Assembly: GCF_021117295.1 (NCBI RefSeq)
Contig: NZ_CP088247.1
Span: 4,913,001-4,977,000 of the forward strand
DNA length: 64,000 bases
Direction of reading: 5' to 3'
Source of the DNA: Methylorubrum sp. B1-46
GTDB taxonomy: Bacteria; Pseudomonadota; Alphaproteobacteria; Rhizobiales; Beijerinckiaceae
How positions within the stretch are numbered: the stretch's first letter is position 1; every line of letters starts with the position of its first letter. The translations under genes were made by a program, and so were the position numbers. The notes below the pieces were generated by a model. It was given only the letters and a program-made list of their open reading frames with translations. It searched no databases and was not told the DNA's origin. Shown here piece after piece: positions 1 through 9,343 of this stretch.

Positions 1-701
1 CGATGCTCGGCGCGCAGGCGGATGAGGCCGTCTTCGAGACCATCGACCAGCAGGATTGGGTGCGCGCCTCGCTGGAGGGACTGAAACCGGTCCGCGCCGG
101 CCGCTTCCTCGTCCATGGCGGCCATGACCGGCATCAGGTGCGGGCCAACGATCTCGCCATCGAGATCGAGGCGGCGCTCGCCTTCGGCACCGGCCACCAC
201 GGCACCACGCTCGGCTGCCTGCGGGCCCTGGTCGACGAGTTGAAGCGGCGGCGTCCGGCCCGCGTGCTCGATGTCGGCACCGGCACGGGCATCCTGGGAT
301 TCGCCGCCGCCAAGGCCCTGCGCACGCCCGTGATCGCCGGCGACCTCGACCCCGAGGCGGTGAGCACCGCCCGCGGCAATGCCCGCCTCAACGGGCTCGG
401 GCCCTATATGCGCCTCTACCACGCGCCGGGCGTGCGCCATGCGCTTGCCGACCGGCCCCGCGGCTTCGACGTGGTGTTCGCCAACATCCTGGCCCGCCCG
501 CTCAAGCGGCTCGCGCCCTCGCTCACCGCCGTGGTGGCCCATGACGGCGTGCTGATCCTCTCCGGCCTGATCGAGCGCGACGTGCCGGGCGTGCTCTCGA
601 CCTACCGCCATCGCGGTTTCCACCTCGCCCGCTTCGGCGTGATCGAGGGCTGGGCGACGCTGGTGCTGCGCAGGGGCGGGGCGGCGGCGCGCCCGCGCTG
701 A
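1..701 (+). CDS. prmA: Ribosomal protein L11 methyltransferase (PrmA), 5' end cut by window
   Basis: SAM-dependent methyltransferase of the PrmA family, which methylates ribosomal protein L11 in the cytoplasm. Visible in the translated part are the family stretch FGTGHHGTTLGCL, the SAM-binding glycine motif VLDVGTGTGILGF and, further on, the NILA motif before the last strands. The first in-frame ATG is at position 3, but the protein read from there (232 residues) is shorter than usual for the family (about 290) and begins inside the N-terminal domain. The gene therefore almost certainly starts upstream of the window. The aminopeptidase gene follows 41 bases later on the same strand. Confidence 0.9.
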   Translation, partial: MLGAQADEAVFETIDQQDWVRASLEGLKPVRAGRFLVHGGHDRHQVRANDLAIEIEAALAFGTGHHGTTLGCLRALVDELKRRRPARVLDVGTGTGILGFAAAKALRTPVIAGDLDPEAVSTARGNARLNGLGPYMRLYHAPGVRHALADRPRGFDVVFANILARPLKRLAPSLTAVVAHDGVLILSGLIERDVPGVLSTYRHRGFHLARFGVIEGWATLVLRRGGAAARPR

Positions 702-742
702 GAAGGCTGTCGCGGGGACGAGCGACGCGGTAGGTTTCCGCC

Positions 743-2581
743 ATGACGACGACGCCTCCCCGCTTCCAGACCTTCGACGATCCGAGCCACGCCAAGGGGC
801 CCGAGCGGATCGAGGCCCTGCGCGCCGCCCTGCGGGAGATCGGCGCCGACGGGTTCGTGGTGCCGCGGGCCGATGAGCATCAATCCGAGTACGTGCCCGG
901 CAACGCCGAGCGGCTCGCCTGGCTCACCGGCTTCACCGGCTCGGCCGGCCTGGCGATCGTGCTCGCCGAGGAGGCCGCCCTGTTCGTGGATGGCCGCTAC
1001 ACCCTCCAGGCACCGGAGCAAGTCGACACGGGCGCGATCTCTGTCGTGCCGCTCGCCGAAACGACGCCGGAGGCGTGGCTCGGCACGCATCTGAAGCCCG
1101 GCCAGACCCTCGCCTACGATCCCTGGCTCCACACGCCCGACGGCGTGGCCCGCTTGGAACGCGCCGCCTTGAAGGCGGGCGCGTCGCTGCGGGCCGTGCC
1201 GGACAACCTCGTCGACGCGGTCTGGGCCGGGCGGCCCCGTCCGCCGGCCGGCCGTGTGGCGGCTCATCCCGACGATCTGGCCGGCGAGACGGTGCCGGAA
1301 AAACTCGCGCGCATCCGCGCGGCGCTGGCCGAGGGCGGGATCGACACCCTCGTCATCTCCGATCCGCACAACCTCGCCTGGGCCTTCAACCTGCGCGGGG
1401 CCGACATCCCGCACACGCCGCTCGCGCTGGGTTACGCGATCGTCCCCCGCGAGGGGCGGGCCGCGCTCTACCTGACCTCGCAGGCGATCGATGCCGACCT
1501 CCGCACGGCTTTCGCACCGCTGGCCGATCTGCGCCCGCGGAGCGCCTTCGCCGAGGATCTGGCGGGTCTCTGCAAGAATGCCGCGCGGGTGCGGCTCGAT
1601 GCGGCGACGGGTGCCGCGGCGCTGAAGGATCGAGTGGAGGCGGCCGGGGGCGTCGCCGATGTCGGCGCCGATCCGATCACCGCGATGAAAGCGGTCAAGA
1701 ACGCCGCCGAGATCGCCGGTACCCGCGCCGCCCATCACCGCGACGGCCTGGCCGTGACGCGCTTCCTCGCCTGGCTCGACCGTGCCGCTGCCGAGGGCGT
1801 GAGCGAGATCGCCGCGGTCGAGGCGCTGGAGGATTTTCGCCGTGAGGGCGGGGGGCTGCGCGACGTCTCCTTCCCCACCATCTCCGGTTCGGGTCCGAAC
1901 GGGGCCATCGTCCATTACCGCGTCACCCGCGCCACCGACCGCACCGCGCAGCCGGGCGAACTGTTCCTGATCGATTCCGGCGCGCAGTACGCCGACGGTA
2001 CCACCGACATCACCCGCACCGTCGCGGTCGGCACGCCAACGGAGGAGATGCGCGACCGCTTCACCCGCGTGCTCAAAGGCCACATCGCCATCGCCCGCGC
2101 GGTCTTCCCCGAGGGGACGACGGGGGCGCAGATCGACGCCCTCGCCCGGATGAGCCTGTGGGAGGCGGGGCTCGATTACGACCACGGCACCGGCCACGGC
2201 GTCGGCGCTTTCCTCTCGGTCCACGAGGGACCCCAACGCATCGCCAAGACCGGCACGGTGCCGCTGAAGCCCGGCATGATCCTGTCGAACGAGCCCGGCT
2301 ACTACCGCAGCCGCGCCTACGGCATCCGCATCGAGAATCTGATCTTGGTCGAGACCCGCGCCATTCCCGGCGGCGACCGGCCGATGCTCGGCTTCGAAAC
2401 CCTGACGCTCGCCCCCCTCGACCGGCGGCTGATCGATCCCGTGCTGCTCGGTCCGGCCGATACCGCCTGGCTCGATGCCTATCACGCGCGGGTGCGGGCG
2501 GTCCTGTCGCCCGACCTCGATCGGCCGACGCGGGGCTGGCTTGAGGCGGCGACCCGGCCGCTCGGTGAGGCCGCCGCGTGA
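743..2581 (+). CDS. pepP: Xaa-Pro aminopeptidase, M24B family
   Basis: Cytoplasmic metallopeptidase that removes an N-terminal residue preceding proline. The 612-residue protein has two creatinase-N-like domains (about residues 15-310) and a C-terminal pita-bread catalytic domain. The dinuclear metal ligands are all recognisable: Asp in LFLIDSGAQYADGTTDITRT (two Asp), His in HGTGHGVGAF, Glu in LSNEPGYY and Glu in GIRIENLILVE. The length fits the large three-domain aminopeptidase P type (as in eukaryotic APP1) rather than the 440-residue E. coli PepP. Its TGA overlaps the GTG start of the downstream phosphatase gene (GTGA), so the two are probably translationally coupled. Confidence 0.92.
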   Translation: MTTTPPRFQTFDDPSHAKGPERIEALRAALREIGADGFVVPRADEHQSEYVPGNAERLAWLTGFTGSAGLAIVLAEEAALFVDGRYTLQAPEQVDTGAISVVPLAETTPEAWLGTHLKPGQTLAYDPWLHTPDGVARLERAALKAGASLRAVPDNLVDAVWAGRPRPPAGRVAAHPDDLAGETVPEKLARIRAALAEGGIDTLVISDPHNLAWAFNLRGADIPHTPLALGYAIVPREGRAALYLTSQAIDADLRTAFAPLADLRPRSAFAEDLAGLCKNAARVRLDAATGAAALKDRVEAAGGVADVGADPITAMKAVKNAAEIAGTRAAHHRDGLAVTRFLAWLDRAAAEGVSEIAAVEALEDFRREGGGLRDVSFPTISGSGPNGAIVHYRVTRATDRTAQPGELFLIDSGAQYADGTTDITRTVAVGTPTEEMRDRFTRVLKGHIAIARAVFPEGTTGAQIDALARMSLWEAGLDYDHGTGHGVGAFLSVHEGPQRIAKTGTVPLKPGMILSNEPGYYRSRAYGIRIENLILVETRAIPGGDRPMLGFETLTLAPLDRRLIDPVLLGPADTAWLDAYHARVRAVLSPDLDRPTRGWLEAATRPLGEAAA

Positions 2582-3069
2582 GCGGGCCGCACAAGCCCGC
2601 CGTCCTCTTCGTATGCCTGGGCAACATCTGTCGTTCGCCGCTCGCCGAAGCCGCGTTCCGTCGCGAGGCGGAGCGGATCGGGCTCGATGTCGCCGTCGAT
2701 TCCGCCGGCACCGGCGACTGGCATGTCGGCTCGCCGCCGGACCCTCGGGCGATCGCGGTGGCGCTGGCGAACGGCATCGACATCTCCGGCTATCGCGCGC
2801 GTCAGGTCGCGCCGGGCGATTTCGAGCGCTTCGACCACGTGGTCGCCCTGGATCGCGCCAACCTCGCCAAGTTGCGCGCCCTGAGGCCGGCCGGCTCGCG
2901 GGCCGCGTTGAGCCTGCTCCTCGACCATGTGCCGGGCCGGGAGGGCGAGCCCGTGGCCGACCCCTATTACGGCGCGGATGAGGGCTTCGACACCACTTGG
3001 GCCGACGTCACCGCGGGCGCCCGCGCGCTTGCCCGCGCCCTTGCCCGCCGGCTCGCCGGGCCGGAATGA
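2578..3069 (+). CDS. Low-molecular-weight protein-tyrosine phosphatase
   Basis: A 163-residue LMW-PTP. The P-loop VCLGNICRSP (C-x5-R) lies at the N-terminus and the general-acid Asp is in the C-terminal DPYYG motif; both are intact. It starts with GTG at 2578, overlapping the stop of the aminopeptidase gene. Its own stop overlaps the ATG of the next gene (ATGA), so this is a tight three-gene operon. No exopolysaccharide tyrosine-kinase partner lies nearby. A role in protein or small-molecule phosphate removal is inferred from the family only. Confidence 0.9.
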   Translation: MSGPHKPAVLFVCLGNICRSPLAEAAFRREAERIGLDVAVDSAGTGDWHVGSPPDPRAIAVALANGIDISGYRARQVAPGDFERFDHVVALDRANLAKLRALRPAGSRAALSLLLDHVPGREGEPVADPYYGADEGFDTTWADVTAGARALARALARRLAGPE

Positions 3070-3872
3070 ATGCGCTTGCGCGGCGCGCGGCGGGGCTGCT
3101 CGGCGTCCCCGTCGCCGAGGCTCGGCCGATGGCGGGCGGCGACCTCTCCCGATGCGTTCGCCTGAGGCTGACGGATGGGCGGGACGCGGTGGCGAAAAGC
3201 GGGCCGGCGCCGCGGGAAGAAGCCCGGATGCTCGCCGCAATCGCCGCGACCGGTGCCCCGGCTCCCGCGGTGCTCGCAGCCGACGAGACCGTGCTCGTCC
3301 TCGAATGCCTGCCCGCGACGGGCGCCGGACGGCAAGCCGAGGCCGATCTCGGCCGGGTCGTGGCCCGTCTGCACGCGGCGGAGGGCGCGCGCTACGGCTG
3401 GCACGCCGACTACGCCTTCGGCTCGGTGGCCATCGAGAACGGTTGGAGCGACGACTGGCCCGCCTTCTGGAGAGAGCGCCGCCTGCTCTGCCATGCCGGC
3501 CACCTTCCCGCTCCCCTCTTCCGGCGGGTCGAGCGGTTGGCGGATGACTTGAGCAACCGCCTGCCGGAGCGGCCCCGCGCCGCCCTGCTCCACGGCGACC
3601 TTTGGGGCGGCAACATCCTTTACGCGGGCGAGCGCGTCGCGGGGCTGATCGACCCCGCCTGCTATCACGGCCACGCCGAGGTCGATCTGGCGATGCTCAG
3701 CCTGTTCGGCCGCCCCGGTCCCGCCTTCCACGCGGCCTACGGGGCGCTCGAGCCCGGCGCGGCGGAGCGGGCGCCGATCTACAAGCTCTGGCCGGCCCTG
3801 GTGCATCGGCGCCTGTTCGGCGCCGGCTACGATGGCATGGTCGAGGGGTTTCTCGACGCGGCCGGCGTCTGA
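3066..3872 (+). CDS. Fructosamine kinase family protein
   Basis: Aminoglycoside-phosphotransferase-fold kinase of the fructosamine/ketosamine kinase group (268 residues from the chosen start), expected to phosphorylate glycated amines so that they decompose (protein deglycation). The catalytic loop LLHGDLWGGNILY and the metal-binding Asp in GLIDPACYHGHAEVDLAML are present. The ATG at 3066 was chosen because it overlaps the phosphatase stop (ATGA). The frame is open further upstream, but that stretch would lie inside the phosphatase gene and reads as Arg/Pro-rich nonsense. Confidence 0.85.
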   Translation: MNALARRAAGLLGVPVAEARPMAGGDLSRCVRLRLTDGRDAVAKSGPAPREEARMLAAIAATGAPAPAVLAADETVLVLECLPATGAGRQAEADLGRVVARLHAAEGARYGWHADYAFGSVAIENGWSDDWPAFWRERRLLCHAGHLPAPLFRRVERLADDLSNRLPERPRAALLHGDLWGGNILYAGERVAGLIDPACYHGHAEVDLAMLSLFGRPGPAFHAAYGALEPGAAERAPIYKLWPALVHRRLFGAGYDGMVEGFLDAAGV

Positions 3873-4007
3873 CCCGATCTCCGCTTGATCAAAGCGGCGT
3901 TCGGATCAGCAAGCCCGCGCCGCGCAGGAGCGACGGCCAAATCCGCCATCCCGAAGGGATCAACCCGATTCGGTATGGTCACCGCCTCCGATCGCGGTGT
4001 GTCGTCC

Positions 4008-6134
4008 CTACTCCGCCGGAGCCGGCATGGCCGACATCCGCGGCTCGAACCGACCCTCGCCCGTCGGCTTCATCTCGACGCGCCGGTCGTGGAATTTGTT
4101 CAGGGTCGAGCGGTGGCCGATCGAGACGATGGTGGTGCCGGGCAGGGTCTCGCGCAGCATCCGGTAGATCTCGGCCTCGGTCTCCTCGTCCAGCGCCGCA
4201 GTCGATTCGTCGAGGAACAGCCAGTCGGGCTTGGCCAGGATCGCCCGGGCGATGGCCAGCCGCTGCTGCTCGCCGCCCGACAGGCGCCGGTCCCAGCTAT
4301 CGACGGTGTCGAGCTGGTCGGCGAGCTGCGGCAGCCGCGCGGCCCGCAACGCCTCGCGGATCGCCTCGTCGGAGAAGTGATCGATGGTGTTGGGATAGGC
4401 CACCGCGCCGCGCAGCGAACCGAGCGGGAGGTAGGGCCGCTGCGGAAGGACCAGCGCCGACTGCCCGGCCGGCACATCGACCCGGCCCTTGCCGAACGGC
4501 CAGATCCCGGCGATCGCCCGGAACAGGGTGGACTTGCCCGAGCCCGAGGGGCCGGCGACCAGCGTCGCGCTGCCCTTGGGCAGTTCGAACGAGGATGCTT
4601 GCACGATCTCGCGGCCGTCGGGCAGAGCCAGCGTCAGGTCGCGGCCGGTCACGGCGCCGGCGGTGTCGTTGCCGTTGGCGAGGCCGTAGCCGGCGCCCGC
4701 CAGCGCCTCGGCCTTGGTCATCGCCCGTTTGAACGAGCCGAGACGGATCGTGTTCGCCTTGTAGGCGGCGAGGATGGTGTAGGAATTGATGAAGAAGTTC
4801 AGCGAGTTCTGAACGTTGCTGAAGGCGTTCGAGGTCTGCTGCAGGGCGCCCAGGGTGATCTTCTTGGCGAAGAACGACGGCGCGGCGATGACGAGCGGGA
4901 AGATCGTGCTCGCCTGCCGGTAGCTGAAGGTGAAGGCGATCAGCTTGATGCGCCGGAAGATGATGCCGACGTAATTGTCGACGATGGCGTGGAACAGGGT
5001 GGCGAGCCGCGAGGATTCGGCCTGCTCGCCGCGCAGCAGGGCGATCTGCTCGGAGTAGATGCGGTTGCGGGCCAGCGCGAAGCGGAAATCCGCCTCGACC
5101 TGCTCCTGCCGGTAGTCGAGGCCGATGAGCGGCTTGCCGATCAGGTGGGTCAGCCACGTGCCGACCACGGCGTAGGCGATCACCAGCCAGACCAGGAAGC
5201 CCGGAATCACCGTGTCGGTGAAGGGCAGCACGAAGTCGCGCGAGAGCGTCCACAGGATGACGATGAAGGACACGAGCTGCGCGGCCTGCGACAGGAGCCG
5301 GGTCGAAAGCGTCGTGGTCTGCGCGATGAAGTTGTTGACGTCCGACTGGATGCGCTGATCCGGGTTGTCGGCGTGCTCGTCGACGAACGGGATGCGGTAA
5401 TGCGTGCCCTGCCCCAGCCAGCGCTCGTACAGGTTATGGGTGAGCCAGGTACGCCAGCGCAGTTGCAGCCCCGAATCGACGTAGATGTCGATCATGCCGA
5501 TCACGACGTTGAGGATCGCCAGCGGCACGAAGATGTAGCCGAGCTGATACCAGAAGGCCGCTGCATCGAACTCCTGCAGCGCATTGTACATGTCGCGATA
5601 GAAGAAGTTGAACCGCAGCGTCAGCGCGACATCGGCGAAGTTCACGAAGATCGACAGCGCGACGAGGTTGCGGCCGATCTGCCCTTCCGTGCGCCCGAAG
5701 CGGCGGAACATCCCGATCTCGCGGCTCGGGGCGTCGTGACTCGCGAAATAGGGGTCGGCGATCAGGGTGATGTCGCGGATCGGCTTCCAATAGGAGATGG
5801 CGAGCACTATGCCGCCGAACACCACCGAGCCGGTCGCCGCGAAATCCGGCGGCAGCAGCGCCGCGACGGTGGCGGGCAGCGCGCCCATGGCGGCGAGCGT
5901 CTTGGCGCCGGCCAGAACGAGGTAGCCGATGCCGTAGACCGAGACGAAAATCTTGAGATAGGCCGAGAGGTTGTTCGCGGCGACGAGGATGCACGCCATC
6001 GCAAAGCCCGCGAGCGAGACGTAGAGCGGCGGGCTCGGAATTCCCGGCACGATCACCGGCAGGGCTAGCAGCAGGAGTGCGAAGAGCGCGGTGAGCACGG
6101 CCTGGATGCCGAGCCTGCTCTTGAATGCGGCCAC
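4008..6134 (-). CDS. SbmA/BacA-like ABC transporter, fused membrane and ATPase domains
   Basis: Half-transporter of the SbmA/BacA-like (ABC_membrane_2) group, with about six N-terminal membrane segments (residues 1-370) and a C-terminal nucleotide-binding domain. Walker A is GPSGSGKSTLFRAIAG, the signature is LSGGEQQRLAIARAIL and Walker B is DWLFLDESTAALD. Relatives move vitamin B12, peptides or long-chain acyl-CoA; the substrate here is not decided by sequence. An upstream GTG at 6143 is possible, but AAGGAG sits 8 bases before the GTG at 6134, which decides the start (708 residues). The gene is convergent with the fructosamine kinase gene. Confidence 0.85.
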   Translation of the reverse strand: MAAFKSRLGIQAVLTALFALLLLALPVIVPGIPSPPLYVSLAGFAMACILVAANNLSAYLKIFVSVYGIGYLVLAGAKTLAAMGALPATVAALLPPDFAATGSVVFGGIVLAISYWKPIRDITLIADPYFASHDAPSREIGMFRRFGRTEGQIGRNLVALSIFVNFADVALTLRFNFFYRDMYNALQEFDAAAFWYQLGYIFVPLAILNVVIGMIDIYVDSGLQLRWRTWLTHNLYERWLGQGTHYRIPFVDEHADNPDQRIQSDVNNFIAQTTTLSTRLLSQAAQLVSFIVILWTLSRDFVLPFTDTVIPGFLVWLVIAYAVVGTWLTHLIGKPLIGLDYRQEQVEADFRFALARNRIYSEQIALLRGEQAESSRLATLFHAIVDNYVGIIFRRIKLIAFTFSYRQASTIFPLVIAAPSFFAKKITLGALQQTSNAFSNVQNSLNFFINSYTILAAYKANTIRLGSFKRAMTKAEALAGAGYGLANGNDTAGAVTGRDLTLALPDGREIVQASSFELPKGSATLVAGPSGSGKSTLFRAIAGIWPFGKGRVDVPAGQSALVLPQRPYLPLGSLRGAVAYPNTIDHFSDEAIREALRAARLPQLADQLDTVDSWDRRLSGGEQQRLAIARAILAKPDWLFLDESTAALDEETEAEIYRMLRETLPGTTIVSIGHRSTLNKFHDRRVEMKPTGEGRFEPRMSAMPAPAE

Positions 6135-6377
6135 GCGGGTCACTCCTTCTCGCTGCGGCGGCCCTGCCCCTCCCTGACGGAGGGATCGTGCCGGCGGACG
6201 GGTTCAATTGCCGAATGCCGCGCCCCTGGCTATCCGTCGTGGCGAGAACGTGGCGCGGAGCCGCACCTGTCACGTGAAATTTCGGTCATGTCGCGGTTCG
6301 GCCCGCCGTTCATTAGCGTCGCGGTCCGCCGGGTGCGACACCGTGGCCGGACTTCTCGAAAGGCGTCGTCACCGCGA

Positions 6378-6707
6378 TCAGTTCGCGTCCCAGTTCCAGT
6401 CGCCGTAATCCGGCTCGCGGCAGCGGTAGCCGATTGGGCATTGCGGGTTGTCGCGGGTGGGGACGAAGCGCAGCTCGGCAATCTCGGTGATCTCGCAGAA
6501 GCTGCGGTCGCGCACGAAGCGCTCGGGCGGGCGTCCGCCGAAGCCGAGCGTCACCGCGCCTTCCGCCTTCACCACGGCCATCGCCTCCGCGCAGGTCGGC
6601 CGCACCGTCTGCGTGCGCGACTGGGCGAAGGCGGGAGCAAGGGCGAAGGGCGACGTCAGCAAGGGCGCCAATGCCGAGCCGAGAACGGCGAGGGTGACAG
6701 GTTTCAT
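6378..6707 (-). CDS. Small secreted hypothetical protein with conserved cysteines
   Basis: Unrecognised 109-residue protein. The start MKPVTLAVLG gives an N-terminal signal peptide ending around AFAQ (about residue 29). The mature part has four cysteines (PTCAEA, SFCEI, PQCPIG, YRCREP), which suggests two disulfides in the periplasm. The frame is open well upstream of this ATG, but only this start gives a signal peptide. It lies alone, divergent from the membrane protein gene at 6888. Confidence 0.6.
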   Translation of the reverse strand: MKPVTLAVLGSALAPLLTSPFALAPAFAQSRTQTVRPTCAEAMAVVKAEGAVTLGFGGRPPERFVRDRSFCEITEIAELRFVPTRDNPQCPIGYRCREPDYGDWNWDAN

Positions 6708-6887
6708 CACGCGGGTACGGCCGACGGCCGGTGGCGGCCGCCAAGCTTGACCATGGCAGGTTCCGCTTGCGCCGGGAAGGGGTTGCCGTGCCTCTGCCGC
6801 ATTCCGGGAGTCTATCCCGACTCCTAGGCTTACAAATCGACTGCGCCGGCAGGTTCTGCTTCCTGAAAGGTATTTTCGGACGCTACG

Positions 6888-7589
6888 ATGACGATGTCGG
6901 GAGCAGAGTCGCAAGGGACGGTCGGCGAGACGGCGATGGCGGACGACGGTCACAACGCGGACGGGAAGGACGCGACGCGGGAGGCTCCCGCCACCGCCCT
7001 GTCGCGACGTCTCGTGATCCCTGTCGTCCTCGCTGCGGGCTGGGGCGCCCTGTTTGCCTACACGCTGGTGGTGCTCACCGATGACGGGCCGGTCGCGGCG
7101 CACGCCGGACACACCCGGCTTGCCGCCGCCGACGGGATCGACGTACCGGAGGTTCGCCTACCCGAGCCGGAACGGCCGGTCACACCTGCCGCCAACCCCC
7201 CGGCGCGGGTGCTGACGGTCGCGGCACCGGCCCCGCCGCTCGACACCGTGGTCGCCCGGGCCGAGCCGCGGCCCGCCGCGCCGCTGGTGGAGCGGGCGGC
7301 CTTCGTCGGCATCTGGGGACCCAATTCGGTCGCTTGCGGCCAGCGCCAGCGCCGCCGCGGCTTCCTGCCCGCCACCATCACGGAGGACGGCGCCAAGGCT
7401 GGGCGCACCGTCTGCCGCTTCCGCAACAACCGCCGCGAGGGCAGCGCCTGGACCATGGCCGCCGATTGCAGCGAGCGTGGCCGCCGCTGGACCTCCCAGG
7501 TCCGCCTCCTCGTCGAGCATGACCGGCTCACCTGGAGCAGCGGCAAGGGCCAAGCGAACTACATCCGCTGCAGCCGCAAATCCGATTGA
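6888..7589 (+). CDS. Membrane-anchored hypothetical protein, periplasmic C-terminal domain
   Basis: A 233-residue protein not recognised by name. Residues 1-40 are hydrophilic. One membrane helix follows (RLVIPVVLAAGWGALFAY, about residues 40-65), then a Pro/Ala-rich linker. The C-terminal domain (about 135-230) starts at FVGIWGPNSVAC and has three cysteines with many Arg and aromatic residues, resembling small lipocalin/inhibitor-like folds attached to envelope proteins in this group. The orientation (C-terminus outside) is inferred from positive residues before the helix. A hairpin terminator follows directly. Confidence 0.6.
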   Translation: MTMSGAESQGTVGETAMADDGHNADGKDATREAPATALSRRLVIPVVLAAGWGALFAYTLVVLTDDGPVAAHAGHTRLAAADGIDVPEVRLPEPERPVTPAANPPARVLTVAAPAPPLDTVVARAEPRPAAPLVERAAFVGIWGPNSVACGQRQRRRGFLPATITEDGAKAGRTVCRFRNNRREGSAWTMAADCSERGRRWTSQVRLLVEHDRLTWSSGKGQANYIRCSRKSD

Positions 7590-7601
7590 CGAACGGCTCG
7601 C

Positions 7602-7642
7602 GCATCGTCCCGAAAGGTGGTCGCCGGCTTTCGGGACGATGC
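7602..7642. terminator. Bidirectional hairpin with perfect 14-bp arms
   Basis: GCATCGTCCCGAAA at 7602-7615 and its exact reverse complement at 7629-7642 flank a 13-base loop. It fills the gap between two convergent genes, so it can end transcripts from both sides. The CCGAAA...TTTCGG core resembles extragenic palindromes that are common in Hyphomicrobiales genomes, so it may also belong to a repeat family. Confidence 0.75.
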
Positions 7643-7643
7643 T

Positions 7644-8567
7644 CTACGCTGCATCGACGGCAAACCGCAGCCGCAGCGCGCCCGCCCGGAACACGACCCG
7701 CTCCGGCACGAACCGCCACAGGCGCTCGGCGCCTTCGCTCCGTTCCTCCGCCGCCGGATCGAGCACGATTTCGGTGCGCCCGCTCATCTGCAGCAGATCG
7801 CCGGTCGCGAAATCCGGAAAGACGAGCCCCGCCCATGGGTTTTCCATCATGTTTCCCAGCGTGTTGAAGGCACGGTTGCCTGAATAGTCGGGAATCGTGA
7901 GGCGGCCGTCGGCTCCGATCCGCACGAAACCGGCCGGCCCGCCCCGGTGCGAGACATCGACCCGCCGCCGGCCGTCCGGTGCCTCGACGGCGCTCGCGAC
8001 GAAGAAGGTCTCCGCTGCCGCGATCACTGCTCGCGCTGCTGCGTCGAGCCGGTCCGACATGCGAGGGCGCGACCGTGATTCGCGCGGCCGGTCCGGTTCC
8101 GACGCGTGTCGAACGCGGATATATTGCGGACAATTGCCGAAGCTCTCCTCGACCCGGACCGCGAACCCCTCCGGACCGCTCCGCTCGATCCGTCCGTTGA
8201 GGCGGTTACGGCGGCGCGTAGCCAGCTCGATCCCGAGCAGACCCACACCCGCCCCGTCCTCCAATCCCGCCTCGGCGGGATCGTCGGCATCGCGCGGCGC
8301 CTCCACCCGGAGGTGAAGCGGGTCCGGCGCGTGGAGGAAGCCCGGCGCCCCCTCGCGCAGGGTCGCCCAGGGGCGCCCCTCCCCGTCCACGCTGCCGAGC
8401 ACCGCGAACGGCAGGAGCGGGAAGAACGCCCGGTGCTGCTCGATCAGGTGATCGCGGATCATCCGCGGTCCGAGTTCCGCCATCCGCCCGGCGATGCCGA
8501 CATGCTCCTGCATCGCCACCTCGCCCCGGTGCCAGGGCCAGGATGGGGCTGCGGCCTGCGCGCTCAT
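7644..8567 (-). CDS. Pyridoxamine 5'-phosphate oxidase-like FMN-binding protein
   Basis: A 307-residue split-barrel flavoprotein with two barrel-like halves. The first contains [18 protein letters not shown]. The second contains [20 protein letters not shown] and then [12 protein letters not shown] and [16 protein letters not shown]. Relatives are general FMN- or F420-type oxidoreductases of unknown substrate, not the true PdxH. The ATG at 8567 overlaps the stop of the upstream glutathione S-transferase gene (ATGA), which fixes the start and indicates one operon. A detoxification role is inferred from that pairing. Confidence 0.8.
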   Translation of the reverse strand: MSAQAAAPSWPWHRGEVAMQEHVGIAGRMAELGPRMIRDHLIEQHRAFFPLLPFAVLGSVDGEGRPWATLREGAPGFLHAPDPLHLRVEAPRDADDPAEAGLEDGAGVGLLGIELATRRRNRLNGRIERSGPEGFAVRVEESFGNCPQYIRVRHASEPDRPRESRSRPRMSDRLDAAARAVIAAAETFFVASAVEAPDGRRRVDVSHRGGPAGFVRIGADGRLTIPDYSGNRAFNTLGNMMENPWAGLVFPDFATGDLLQMSGRTEIVLDPAAEERSEGAERLWRFVPERVVFRAGALRLRFAVDAA

Positions 8568-9190
8568 GCCGAACCTCCCGCCGCGTTCAGGCCGACCGGC
8601 GAGGCCGGAAGCGCCACGAAGCCGGGCAGCGCCTCGATGCGGGCGAGCCACGCGCGGACATGTCGGTAGGCCGCGAGATCGACGTTCCCCTCGGGAGCGG
8701 CGGCGATGTAGCTGTAGAGCGCCACGTCGGCGATGGTCGGGCGCTCGGCGGCGAGCCAATCGCGTGCCGACAATTCCGCATCGATCAGCGCCAGGATCTG
8801 GTGGGCGCGGGCGATCACCTCCGCTGCATCGAAGCCGGCACCGAACAGCGTGACGAGCCGGGCAGCGCAGGGGCCGTAGGCGATGGGGCCGGCTGCAACC
8901 GAGAGCCAGCGCTGGACGCGCGCTGCCCCTTCCGCATCCTCGGGCAGCCAGTCGCCGCGCCCGAGCTTCTTGGCGAGGTAGACGAGGATGGCATTCGAAT
9001 CAGGCACGATCACGCCGTTGTCGTCGAGGACGGGAACCTGCCCGAACGAATTCATCGCCAGGAAGTCCGGCGAACGGTTCTGACCGCTGGCGAAATCGAC
9101 CTCGACCGTCTCGAAGGGCTGGCCGAGCAGCGACAGGAACAGGCGCGCTCGGTGGGCGTGGCCCGAGAGCGTCAGGCTGTAGAGCTTCAT
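8564..9190 (-). CDS. Glutathione S-transferase
   Basis: A 208-residue cytosolic GST. The N-terminal thioredoxin-like domain starts [19 protein letters not shown] and contains the glutathione-binding cis-Pro in FGQVPVLDD and the acidic-Ser pair in [13 protein letters not shown]. The all-helical C-terminal domain follows (about residues 90-205). GGAG lies 7 bases before the ATG at 9190. The gene is divergent from a LysR regulator that begins 153 bases away and is the first gene of a pair with the FMN-binding protein, a common arrangement for a LysR-controlled detoxification operon. Confidence 0.88.
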   Translation of the reverse strand: MKLYSLTLSGHAHRARLFLSLLGQPFETVEVDFASGQNRSPDFLAMNSFGQVPVLDDNGVIVPDSNAILVYLAKKLGRGDWLPEDAEGAARVQRWLSVAAGPIAYGPCAARLVTLFGAGFDAAEVIARAHQILALIDAELSARDWLAAERPTIADVALYSYIAAAPEGNVDLAAYRHVRAWLARIEALPGFVALPASPVGLNAAGGSA

Positions 9191-9343
9191 GGGGGTGTCT
9201 CCGCGAGCCGCTGGATCGGCTGTGGATCGATCACACTCCCTCTGGGCCGCGAGGTGAACTGGTATAATCGGCAAGCAACTGTTGCGTTATGCGGAACAAT
9301 CGCCTCTCTGCTCGCCGGGAAGGGGTTTCCGGAGGGCGCCGTC
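9191..9343. promoter_or_regulatory. Divergent promoter region between GST operon and LysR gene
   Basis: These 153 bases separate two divergent starts and must carry both promoters. The stretch around 9255-9300 (TGGTATAATCGGCAAGC) is AT-richer than its surroundings and contains a TATAAT-like hexamer on the plus strand. A LysR operator (T-N11-A) is expected here but was not pinned down. Confidence 0.4.

Noticed and set aside
602..2485. Long minus-strand open frame across the aminopeptidase gene
   Set aside because: It is the antisense shadow of a clear M24B enzyme and has no family motifs or ribosome site.
3885..6068. Long plus-strand open frame opposite the ABC transporter
   Set aside because: The opposite strand encodes intact Walker and signature motifs; the plus frame is Arg/Gly/Asp-rich shadow sequence.
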